Made by a program: the position numbers and the translations under genes. From the NCBI GenBank assembly GCA_964459995.1, contig CAYWOR010000012.1, positions 24,135 through 88,134 of the forward strand: a stretch of 64,000 nt of DNA, given 5' to 3'. Of the stretch, positions 51,677 to 59,043 are shown piece by piece (within the stretch, counting starts at the first letter, position 1; every line of letters starts with the position of its first letter). Below the pieces are notes generated by a model. The model worked only from the letters and a program-made list of their open reading frames with translations. It was not told the origin of the DNA and made no database searches. This DNA comes from CAZSHG01 sp964459995 (lineage in GTDB: Bacteria > UBP14 > UBA6098).

Positions 51677-52717
51677 CTATTCTATAATTATTATTTTAGA
51701 GCCATCAGTTAAGTATAATGCGCCTTCCGTGATTACCTCGGAGATGCCGTCCATTCCGAATTTAACGCCGATATTCTCGCCGGAAACGAAGTCGAATTCC
51801 ACCGGAACCAATACTGCGATTGATTTTTCGCGGTTCGGAGCGAAGATATAACCGGATTTCCCCTCGATTCGAACCGCCGAGATTACCGGCACGAGCGCTG
51901 TTTGGGAATTCTTCGAGGGGAATATCACAGCTTTGGCAATGAGGCCGGTAACCAGCTTGAAATCAGTCTCGTCGAGGATGAGTTCCACCTCGAAAATCCC
52001 TGTGTTCAGGTCGGGGATTTCGGCGATTTTTGAAACATAGCCGCGGAAAACCGCTTCGGGGTGGGCGTCGATCTCGATTCGCGCGGAATCGCCTATTTCT
52101 ATCCGCACCAAATCTCTGTCGATAACACCGCACTTGACTACCCAACTCTTTTCGCTCGAAGCAAAAATGAAGACCGGCATACCCTGCCCGATAAGCTCGC
52201 GCTCTTCCGCAAGCCGCTTCAGAACTACACCCTCTGCGGGCGCGCGAATTTCCGAGTGCCGAAGGTTGAAATCAGCTATTTCGCGGTCTTTGGCGGCGAT
52301 ATCTAAAGCGGAATGAGCATTCTGAAGCTGTGCGAGGGGAATCGCGCCGTCGTCGAAAAGGGCTTGTGCGCGTTCGAGGTCGCGTTTGGCTTTTTCGAAT
52401 CCAACCTCCGCCTGACCTACTTTGGCACGAATTTCCGAAAGGTCGAGCCTCGCTAAAGTTTGCCCATTTACTGCACGTTGCCCCTCTTTGACAGCGATTT
52501 CGTCGATTATGCCGCCGGTTTTGAACGAGAGCTTAGTAATCTCCCCAGCCGAAAGGACGCCCGTGCAGTTCACCGGTTTGCAGACATCCTCATGCAAGAC
52601 ACGCGCGACGCGGACAGGCACCGGCCTTTCTTTCACTTCGTTTCGCTGGATTCTGTCGCATGATATTATTGCAAGCAGAGCGGTCAACGGTATAATTGTC
52701 AACAGTATTTTTTTCAT
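51677..52717 (-). CDS. RND efflux periplasmic adaptor (membrane fusion lipoprotein)
   Basis: 346 residues. Signal peptide with lipobox LAIISC (Cys20). Adaptor order: barrel/lipoyl half-motif GGIIDEIAVKEGQRAVNGQT (about 68-87), alpha hairpin at about 95-150 (VGQAEVGFEKAKRDLERAQA), second lipoyl half IRAPAEGVVLKRLAEEREL, beta-barrel (ARIEIDAHPEAVFRGYVSKI), membrane-proximal domain (SAVRIEGKSGYIFAP). Bridges the permease to an outer-membrane channel. GAGGG lies before ATG 52717, 12 nt after the tetR stop. Confidence 0.94.
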   Translation of the reverse strand: MKKILLTIIPLTALLAIISCDRIQRNEVKERPVPVRVARVLHEDVCKPVNCTGVLSAGEITKLSFKTGGIIDEIAVKEGQRAVNGQTLARLDLSEIRAKVGQAEVGFEKAKRDLERAQALFDDGAIPLAQLQNAHSALDIAAKDREIADFNLRHSEIRAPAEGVVLKRLAEERELIGQGMPVFIFASSEKSWVVKCGVIDRDLVRIEIGDSARIEIDAHPEAVFRGYVSKIAEIPDLNTGIFEVELILDETDFKLVTGLIAKAVIFPSKNSQTALVPVISAVRIEGKSGYIFAPNREKSIAVLVPVEFDFVSGENIGVKFGMDGISEVITEGALYLTDGSKIIIIE

Positions 52718-52729
52718 CGTCGCCCTCGC

Positions 52730-53332
52730 TTAGGCGGTTCCGACGCCGTCGAACAGATCGTCCACAAATTCGTTCCAGTGGGAAATCGGGTCGATTACGC
52801 TTCCTGTCATCCATGTTGCGTTCGCAAGGCCCATAATCATAGTAACAACGCACAGGCTCAGGCGTTTTGTGCTTCTTGCGCGCACCGCCCCTTTTTCGAG
52901 CGCTTCGTGGAAATACTTCTTTATGAACTCGACAGCGATCGCTATGCGTTCTAACAACTTGCGCCGGACTTCGGGGTCTTTCATCGCCTCCGAACGGACT
53001 TCGTTATAGAGTTTTTGGAGCATAATGTCTTCAGTCAGTTTTTTGATGAAAATAATTCCACCCTGACGCAATAATTCTCTCGGCTGAAGAGTCCCACTCA
53101 GACGGTCTATCTCGTTCCACATCTCGCGATTAGTAATAATCATCTCATCGAGTATAGCCATAAATATCGCGCGTTTCGACTCGAAATACCAATACACCCC
53201 GCCCTTGGTCATTCCCGCGTCTTTGGCGATATCGTTCATGCTGGTTGCGCTGTAGCCCTTTTCCGCGATACATTTCGACGCGGCCTCGATGATTTTCCTG
53301 CGTTTCTCTTCTTTTTCTTGGAACATATCCAT
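52730..53332 (-). CDS. TetR/AcrR family repressor of the efflux operon
   Basis: 200 residues. N-terminal helix-turn-helix: RRKIIEAASKCIAEKGYSAT, SMNDIAKDAGMTKGGVYWYF (about 10-55). The C-terminal ligand-binding domain has AcrR-like features (TEDIMLQKLYNEVRSEAM). Start ATG 53332 has GGAGG 6 nt upstream. First gene of the operon tetR-adaptor-permease-DUF2147. A dyad operator lies just upstream over the transcription start, so it should repress its own operon and be released by a pump substrate. Confidence 0.93.
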   Translation of the reverse strand: MDMFQEKEEKRRKIIEAASKCIAEKGYSATSMNDIAKDAGMTKGGVYWYFESKRAIFMAILDEMIITNREMWNEIDRLSGTLQPRELLRQGGIIFIKKLTEDIMLQKLYNEVRSEAMKDPEVRRKLLERIAIAVEFIKKYFHEALEKGAVRARSTKRLSLCVVTMIMGLANATWMTGSVIDPISHWNEFVDDLFDGVGTA

Positions 53333-53342
53333 AATAAACCTC

Positions 53343-53368
53343 CAACATACCGACCGGTAGGTATGTTG
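53343..53368. promoter_or_regulatory. Operator of the TetR regulator
   Basis: 26-bp dyad: CAACATACC (53343-53351) and GGTATGTTG (53360-53368) flank a centre with ACCGGT; 24 of 26 positions are symmetric. It covers the leader and predicted transcription start of the tetR-efflux operon. Strong inverted repeat with a palindromic ACCGGT core is typical for TetR-family sites. Confidence 0.8.
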
Positions 53369-53396
53369 AATATAAGCACCTTTGAGCAAAACGCAA
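53369..53396 (-). promoter_or_regulatory. Promoter of the tetR-efflux operon
   Basis: Minus-strand TTGCGT (complement of 53391-53396), 16-nt spacer, TATATT (53369-53374), directly followed by the operator dyad. Confidence 0.55.
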
Positions 53397-53410
53397 GAAC
53401 TTTTTGCAAC

Positions 53411-53440
53411 AAAAAAAAGGGCGACCCGAATGGATCGCCC
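53411..53440 (-). terminator. Rho-independent terminator behind the secreted protein gene
   Basis: GGGCGA (53419-53424) pairs TCGCCC (53435-53440); on the minus strand eight T follow (complement of 53411-53418). It lies 28 nt after the stop of the 53468-55954 gene and insulates the tetR operon. Confidence 0.8.
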
Positions 53441-53467
53441 GTGATCGTAACACTTTGGGGGTTTGTG

Positions 53468-55954
53468 TTACTTGATCAAACTAACTCTGCGGTTTTCTTC
53501 CCTATGGCGGCTAACAAAGCGCACGAAATATGTTCCGCTGGCAACTTCCGCGCCGATGTTGTCATCACCGCGCCAAACGACATTGTAGAAACCGGCTTCG
53601 AGGTCGCTGTCCATAAGGGTGCGAACCTTACGTCCGGTGATGTCGAAAACCTCGATTCTAACCGGACCAACCTCGGTCTCCGGAATGCCGAAATCTATGC
53701 GGCTTGCGGAGTTGAAGGGATTCGGAGTCGGGCCGGCGAGGAAAAATTCGATTGGCAGATCCCTCGACTCCACGGCTTCTCTCGCGACCCATTCAAGCGG
53801 CGCTCCGACATGGATTCTGACCTTGTGAATATCGCCTGTGCTAATGAAAGTGTATTCGCTCTTGGCGATCATATCGACGAAAACGCCGTGGTCGGGGTCT
53901 TCGATGAACATTGTGAAACCGGAAGGCAGGCTCTGAATATCCCACCGAACGGCTATCTTCTGGTTTTTCACGCTTCTGCAGTCGAGAACTGCGTTGTAGA
54001 TGACGTTTGACCTGCGGACGCCCTCGAAATACTCGCAGAATCTTTTGTCGTTCTCATCGACGAAGAACAGCTTAATAACTGGCGCCGGATAGCAGATATC
54101 GGGAAGTTTCTCGATAAACATACGGCCTGCGGCCTGCGATTCGTCGGTATATTCTTTGAATCCGAAGACATTGTGCGCGTCCCATTGCCCGGCTTCTTCC
54201 GAGAAGATGCCAATCTTCGTGCTCCAGCTTGCAATAAGCTCTGGTTCCGGCTCTGGTCGGACTCTGCGTGATGGGCCATCGGTGGTTTTCATCCGAAGCA
54301 CGAGGGAGTCGCCTGCCGGAACACCGCTCTTTGTTTGGAACCAGAAACCCTCCCAATTCCGGAAAGTGCGGCCGTAGTTCGGTCCTCCAAGGACACTGGC
54401 GACCGGGAAATACCCCGAGCCGTCCCAAAGTTGAACAGTTCCATCGACCCAGTTTGCGGATACCGCCGAGGCAAGAGTTCTATCCTCCACTTCGACGCCG
54501 CCAGTAAAGCGGACAATATGGGCATCGTGCCAAAGAATATCGAAAACATCGCCTCCGGCAACATCCTTATAGAAGGGATTGGCACACATGTTATAGAACA
54601 TGCTGGATTTCATAGGATCGCCGTCCCATTTCGTGAGTGGGATATCCATCCAGCCGTTTTTGTTCGGTTTGATTCCGATGACATCGATTTCGACCGCGTT
54701 GCAGTGATCCTGCACGAGCCAATAACCATTCCCCGGCCAGAAAGGTGCAACCGGAGGATTAGCGCTCGGGCCGTTGTATATGGCATAGGAGCCGGCATCG
54801 CCCCTGAATTTGCTAACCTGCCACCAAGACCGGTATTTGCCGGGCCATCCAAGGTCGGGGACTTCGCAATATTGATGGAAATCGTCATAGAGAACGACGT
54901 CTTGATCGCACCTCGTTGTTGGCGGCCAGAAGGGTGGATCTTCGCCGTAGCGGTCGTTGTATCTAAGCCTATATGTTACAGTATCTTCGACCGGATAAAG
55001 CGGGACGCCCATCAGCGAGTAGCCTCTCCATGCAACCATTGTGGCTTCGAGGTTTGCGTTGATAGGCTGACCGTAAACTATGATTTTATCGACGTTCTTG
55101 TCGAGTGATTCCCATTCGCGGACATTGACTGTGTACCAATCCTCCGCGCCGCCGACAGTGTGCTCGGGGAATTCGAGATCGCTTCCGGCGTCCGCCCACT
55201 GCGGTCCGGGAATTCCGCCGGTCCAGTCGTTAAGCTCGTTGAGGTTGGTTCCCTCGGCTGATCCGGAAACATCCTGGCCGAATTTATACCACCTAACGAG
55301 ATTGACGATGCCGGCATGACTTCCCGATGGCGAATAGACGACATCGATATCCGTCCGATATTGCTGGAAATAGTCCTGATGTTTGGATGCAAGCCAGTCC
55401 GAATAGTCAACAGTGCCGGTGAAATCGGTATCTGAGGATTTTGCGCGCCATCTTGTGTCCTCGTGACCGGGGGTTTCGCTGGCGTCGCTGTCGAGATTAA
55501 ACTCCCATTCGGAGTATTCGTCCATCCAGATTGTGTCGGTGCTTCCGAGGCCGGTGTTGTATATAGATTTTGTGCCGGTTCTCCATGCGCCGCCGCTGAG
55601 ATTGCTAAATGAAGTGAATCTCACCCGCGATGGGTTTGTTGTGCTAAGCGGGACATAGTTCCAAAAAACAGGATTGGGGTAGCTGTCAATTGCGCTGGCT
55701 GAGAACACTACCGGAATATTATTAATCTGGACAAATCCCTGCCAAAGGTAGATGGAGTCGGCACCGGCTTCGTGGAATGTCGTTTTGGTAACACTTTGGC
55801 CAGCGGCGGCTTCTCTAACTTCGTAGGGGCCACCCGATTTTGGGGTTCCCGGGGAGAAAGAGCTTCGTTCTATGCTATATTGGCCGAAGAGGGAAAGACT
55901 TAGGATAAGCCCTGCGGCGATAATTAACTTAAAACCTGTCGAATTTTTCATCAT
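53468..55954 (-). CDS. Secreted protein with T9SS-like C-terminal sorting domain
   Basis: 828 residues, body not recognised. Signal peptide (MMKNSTGFKLIIAAGLILSLSLFGQ) and a beta-rich, Trp/Tyr-rich body. The stretch at about 290-560 alternates motifs such as GYSLMGVPLYPVEDTV and FWPGNGYWLVQDHCNAVEI, repeated as WMDIPLTKWDG and NWEGFWFQTKSG, as in large FCB surface proteins. The last 85 residues are the sorting domain: GPTPNPFNSASRIDFGIPE, VRIEVFDITGRKVRTLMDSD, EVASGTYFVRFVSRH. GGGAGG sits before two adjacent ATG codons (55954, 55951); the second has the better spacing. Own terminator downstream. Probably surface-attached or released. Confidence 0.85.
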   Translation of the reverse strand: MMKNSTGFKLIIAAGLILSLSLFGQYSIERSSFSPGTPKSGGPYEVREAAAGQSVTKTTFHEAGADSIYLWQGFVQINNIPVVFSASAIDSYPNPVFWNYVPLSTTNPSRVRFTSFSNLSGGAWRTGTKSIYNTGLGSTDTIWMDEYSEWEFNLDSDASETPGHEDTRWRAKSSDTDFTGTVDYSDWLASKHQDYFQQYRTDIDVVYSPSGSHAGIVNLVRWYKFGQDVSGSAEGTNLNELNDWTGGIPGPQWADAGSDLEFPEHTVGGAEDWYTVNVREWESLDKNVDKIIVYGQPINANLEATMVAWRGYSLMGVPLYPVEDTVTYRLRYNDRYGEDPPFWPPTTRCDQDVVLYDDFHQYCEVPDLGWPGKYRSWWQVSKFRGDAGSYAIYNGPSANPPVAPFWPGNGYWLVQDHCNAVEIDVIGIKPNKNGWMDIPLTKWDGDPMKSSMFYNMCANPFYKDVAGGDVFDILWHDAHIVRFTGGVEVEDRTLASAVSANWVDGTVQLWDGSGYFPVASVLGGPNYGRTFRNWEGFWFQTKSGVPAGDSLVLRMKTTDGPSRRVRPEPEPELIASWSTKIGIFSEEAGQWDAHNVFGFKEYTDESQAAGRMFIEKLPDICYPAPVIKLFFVDENDKRFCEYFEGVRRSNVIYNAVLDCRSVKNQKIAVRWDIQSLPSGFTMFIEDPDHGVFVDMIAKSEYTFISTGDIHKVRIHVGAPLEWVAREAVESRDLPIEFFLAGPTPNPFNSASRIDFGIPETEVGPVRIEVFDITGRKVRTLMDSDLEAGFYNVVWRGDDNIGAEVASGTYFVRFVSRHREENRRVSLIK

Positions 55955-56122
55955 TTGCCTCCCTTTATCGAGGGCGGAAAAAAGAAGTTACAAATAAATA
56001 ATATATGGATTATCTGCGAATCCACAATGCCATTTATTATTTTGATTATCGTGTGGAATTCGGCGGATAATCCCGAAGACAATGAGCCGCTATAATTATC
56101 GCACAAGATGTGCCACGGGGCT

Positions 56123-56158
56123 ATTATAATGTAGAACAATAAGATAAGTCGTTCTACA
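56123..56158 (-). promoter_or_regulatory. Possible regulated promoter: TATAAT next to an inverted repeat
   Basis: Minus-strand TATAAT (complement of 56123-56128) directly adjoins an 8-bp inverted repeat TGTAGAAC (56130-56137) / GTTCTACA (56151-56158), where an activator or repressor could sit. It lies about 170 nt before the secreted protein gene at 55954. No good -35 is present. The remaining parts of the 265-nt gap 55955-56219 show a CCCCATG/CATGGGG hairpin near 56180-56205 and no gene. Confidence 0.35.
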
Positions 56159-56219
56159 TTAGTATTATAAAGGTATAATCCCCATGAAGAACTGGTCGCC
56201 ATGGGGAATATTCCCAAAA

Positions 56220-56720
56220 TTAAATAAACCGCTCGAACCTTTCGCTGTCAACTTTGCAAACCGGGCATTTGTTTGGAGGGGCTTCCCTCGCGCAAAGATA
56301 GCCACAGACTTTGCATCGCCATACGGGGTATTTCAATTCGCCATGGAAAGCTTTCTTTTCCGCTGATGATTTCCGCTTTCTTTCGGCTCTGGGCGGACGT
56401 CGCTCTGGAATTGAATGAAGCTCCGCCGCGCCCTTTGCGACTTTGTCCGAGACATAGAGCGCACAGTAGCAGGCTCCAAATTCGGCGACATCGTCGTCAC
56501 GGTAATCGCAGGGGCAGATAATATCGAGATCGGCCTCCTTTTCACCCTCCGCGAGGCGGCATGGGCAAGCGGGATATCCATAACGCTCGATGTTCGTCAG
56601 AAGACCTTCGACAAGACCTTTAGTGAAATCGGTATCGGGGTTGAGAAAATATCCCCCATCTTCGGCCTCAGCCTTAAGCCGGAGGAATTCTTTGTCGATT
56701 TCTTCGCTTGGAATGCCCAT
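56220..56720 (-). CDS. Ferredoxin-thioredoxin reductase catalytic-chain protein fused to a rubredoxin-like domain
   Basis: 166 residues. About 1-110: FTR catalytic beta-chain with the full cysteine set PACPCRLAEG, IICPCDYRDDD, FGACYCALYV (CPC, CPC, CYC) that binds a [4Fe-4S] cluster next to the active disulphide. About 130-166: rubredoxin/rubrerythrin-type ribbon WRCKVCGYLC with NKCPVCKVD, plus a Lys/Arg-rich linker between. It should pass electrons to a thioredoxin/glutaredoxin, with the rubredoxin domain as built-in donor. The glutaredoxin gene directly upstream (TAATG overlap) is the likely partner. Orphan FTR genes without plant-type alpha chain occur in anaerobes. Confidence 0.9.
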   Translation of the reverse strand: MGIPSEEIDKEFLRLKAEAEDGGYFLNPDTDFTKGLVEGLLTNIERYGYPACPCRLAEGEKEADLDIICPCDYRDDDVAEFGACYCALYVSDKVAKGAAELHSIPERRPPRAERKRKSSAEKKAFHGELKYPVWRCKVCGYLCAREAPPNKCPVCKVDSERFERFI

Positions 56721-56995
56721 TATTCCAATATCTCCCGAATTCTGTCCTCCTTGAAACCGACGATAACCTCGTCGTCGATGATTAGGGTGGGGAATGAGAC
56801 GCGCGGGTTGTATTTCTCGACTTCGTCAACTGCGGAGGCTTTCTCGTCGCCGGAGAGGAGGTCGATGTAGATATATTCGAACTCGACGTCAAGCTCTTCG
56901 AGAAGTTCACGTGTTTTTTTGCACCATATGCAGGTGCTAAGTGCGAAGAGGCGAATATTGCCGGCTTTTCTGCCGTTAATTTGCTCGAAATTCAT
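56720..56995 (-). CDS. Glutaredoxin-family protein
   Basis: 91 residues. Thioredoxin-fold with dithiol motif STCIWCKKT (Cys22, Cys25), the cis-Pro segment VSFPTLIID and VGFKEDRI. Probable redox partner of the FTR-rubredoxin fusion, which it overlaps by one base. Ribosome site AAAGG before ATG 56995. It lies 9 nt after the serpin stop and may share its transcript. Confidence 0.92.
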   Translation of the reverse strand: MNFEQINGRKAGNIRLFALSTCIWCKKTRELLEELDVEFEYIYIDLLSGDEKASAVDEVEKYNPRVSFPTLIIDDEVIVGFKEDRIREILE

Positions 56996-57004
56996 AACTG
57001 CCTT

Positions 57005-58216
57005 TCAGTTGGGTTTGAAAATTGCGCCCATAAAGAGCAAAGCTCCGGAGCCTCTTTCTGTGATGGCGCAGAAAAAAGGCCTATCCACGCGCATCGTGAA
57101 TGGTTCCGGCCTGTCCATATCGGGAGCCATCGTTTCGCCGACCATCTCGATTGCGGTAACCGCGGCGGCTTCGGTGCCCTCTTCGTCAACCTCGATATAG
57201 GTTTTGTGTATGACCTTGCTTATCCATGCCGGTTTGAGCGGCGTCATCGCGCTAAAATCCGCCGAGGACTCTTTGAAGGCGTCTTTCATCCCCATCGCCA
57301 TAAGGGCGTCGTTAAGGGTAAGTTCGTATTCGACCTTGAAACGCGGAAGTGAAAGCCTGCCATCGCGCCATTGGAATTGCGACGCCGTCGAGGCCCACCA
57401 CGCGGAGTCTTTGTTCTTGATGAAATCGTCCAACTCATTGTCCTCTGCGGGGAGGAAAATTACCATCTCGAAACGGGGGTCTTCATAGCGCAAACGAACA
57501 GCCTGAAACTCCTCGGTCTCGAGATAGCTGTAATTATCGCTTTTGAACATCATCATAACTTTTTGAATATCACCGTTGTGAAGTCTGAAATCATCTTCGC
57601 GGGTGATATTCGGGCTGAACTGTTCGAACCAAGCGCCTTTAAAATAAACTGCATTTATCAGGACGAGAATCGAAAGGGGGTCGAGTTCGCGGATAATCTC
57701 CTCGATTTTGCCGTGAGTCTTCTCCGCAACCCAGCCGTTAATCTCTTTGAGCGTGGCGGGGTCATCGAAACTGCGTTCGTTGGCGGAAGCGCCGTAGAAT
57801 TCGGTTAATGTCGAGATAAATCTCTCATTGAACGGCATTCCTCGCCTCGACCAGATGGAATTCGCAATCTCCATACGGACTTTTTCGCTTTGAGTGAGAT
57901 GTGCGATTAACTGCTTGTTTCCTATGTTAAGGACGTCCGTGGGCATTCCGGCAAACATCATAGTAGAGGCCATTTGGGTTTTTGTTTCGCCCTCGGCGCC
58001 GTTGTAGCACATCTGAAGCGCCATCGCTATGGAAAGCGGCGATATAAAGACGTTTTCGTGCTGGGACATCTCGGCGAGTCCGGTAAAAAGGACAAATCCG
58101 AAATCGTTGTCGGCTTTGACAAGACCGAAATCAATCTCTTCCGGCACCTCGGCGAAGGCCAAACAAGCCATCAGAAATAATCCGACGAATATCGACACTA
58201 CGGTAAGAATTTGCAT
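57005..58216 (-). CDS. Secreted serpin (serine/cysteine protease inhibitor)
   Basis: 403 residues, full serpin length. Signal peptide MQILTVVSIFVGLFLMACLAFA; LMAC could also act as a lipobox. Seen: NVFISPLSIAMALQMCYNGA, LVLINAVYFKGAWFEQFS, MVIFLPAED, LPRFKVEYE, the reactive-loop hinge EEGTEAAAVTA and the closing RPFFCAITERGSGALLFMGA. The hinge (Gly at P15, Thr at P14, Ala at P12-P10) is that of an inhibitory serpin. Counting 14 residues from P15 puts Glu at P1 and Thr at P1', an unusual bait. Start ATG 58216 has GGGGAAG upstream. The target may be a foreign protease or one of the organism's own exported proteases. Confidence 0.95.
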   Translation of the reverse strand: MQILTVVSIFVGLFLMACLAFAEVPEEIDFGLVKADNDFGFVLFTGLAEMSQHENVFISPLSIAMALQMCYNGAEGETKTQMASTMMFAGMPTDVLNIGNKQLIAHLTQSEKVRMEIANSIWSRRGMPFNERFISTLTEFYGASANERSFDDPATLKEINGWVAEKTHGKIEEIIRELDPLSILVLINAVYFKGAWFEQFSPNITREDDFRLHNGDIQKVMMMFKSDNYSYLETEEFQAVRLRYEDPRFEMVIFLPAEDNELDDFIKNKDSAWWASTASQFQWRDGRLSLPRFKVEYELTLNDALMAMGMKDAFKESSADFSAMTPLKPAWISKVIHKTYIEVDEEGTEAAAVTAIEMVGETMAPDMDRPEPFTMRVDRPFFCAITERGSGALLFMGAIFKPN

Positions 58217-58309
58217 GGCTTCCCCATTCTGAAACATGTTAATACTTGCTAAAATTGCACAGATTCGAGGCAAAAGTCAAGTCATTTCATTCACGATGAA
58301 GGGTTGTTC

Positions 58310-58338
58310 TTGCGTTTTGGGGTTTGAATGATTATTTT
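58310..58338 (+). promoter_or_regulatory. Probable promoter of the signal-peptidase-like/HemW-like pair
   Basis: TTGCGT (58310-58315), 17-nt spacer, TATTTT (58333-58338), 18 nt before ATG 58357, which has AGGAG. It lies in the 140-nt divergent gap shared with the serpin gene. Confidence 0.45.
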
Positions 58339-58356
58339 ATTTCAAAAGGAGAGTCG

Positions 58357-59043
58357 ATGGGGTTCATACCGGAAGAACGCAAAGAGGGCACACGGCTTAA
58401 GGAAACACGTCCGAACTATGTCGCCTTTTGGGTTGTTGCAGTTATCGTGGGAATTGTCGTTGCAGTAGCTCTGAAAGGCTTTCTCGTGAAGGGCTACTCT
58501 GTAACCACAGAGAATATGCAACATAATCTGCTTCCCGGCGATATGGTTCTTGTCGAGAAACTCAGCGCAGGCAAGGTTGCCGAGCGAAACTCTGTCCTGT
58601 GCTTCGTTTATCCGGCGGAAACCTCTCAATACCGCATGGGCAGGGCGGTTGCCAGAGGGCTGGACATCGTCGAGATAATCAACAAACAGCTTTATGTCAA
58701 CGGTCGGTCGGTCGATTTACCCCCCGGAGCATTTTTTGCTGATGCAAAAATCGAGAGCGACCCCTTTTCTCTTCGCGACAATTTTGGCCCGTTCACTGTT
58801 CCCGCAGGACATTATTTTATCCTCGGAGACAACCGCGATAATGCGATCGATTCACGTTATTATGGCGCTTTGCCGTATGAGTATATCCTCGGCAAGCCGC
58901 TTTTCGTCTATTTTCGATGGAAACCCGACCCGCGCGCACCGAAAATGCGGACTCTCGGCGATTTGCTCGAAGTTGTTTTTTACAATATCACGCATTTCTT
59001 TGGCAGAATCGATATAGGACGTTTTGGAAAGTCTATCCGCTGA
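58357..59043 (+). CDS. Signal peptidase I homologue lacking the catalytic Ser and Lys
   Basis: 228 residues with the S26 fold: one N-terminal membrane helix (AFWVVAVIVGIVVAVALKGF), box B region TTENMQHNLLPGDMVLVEKL, box D region QYRMGRAVARGLDIVEI, and box E GDNRDNAIDSRYYGALP. In active enzymes box B reads SxSM-x-PT-L with the nucleophile Ser before Met; here that residue is Asn53. The general-base Lys in YxKR is replaced by Gly95 in MGRAV. Both substitutions are clear at base level (AAT; GGC). Box E and the overall length are normal. It is therefore probably a non-catalytic paralogue, perhaps a binding or accessory subunit. Start ATG 58357 with AGGAG. Its stop overlaps the next ATG (TGATG). 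Confidence 0.88.
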   Translation: MGFIPEERKEGTRLKETRPNYVAFWVVAVIVGIVVAVALKGFLVKGYSVTTENMQHNLLPGDMVLVEKLSAGKVAERNSVLCFVYPAETSQYRMGRAVARGLDIVEIINKQLYVNGRSVDLPPGAFFADAKIESDPFSLRDNFGPFTVPAGHYFILGDNRDNAIDSRYYGALPYEYILGKPLFVYFRWKPDPRAPKMRTLGDLLEVVFYNITHFFGRIDIGRFGKSIR

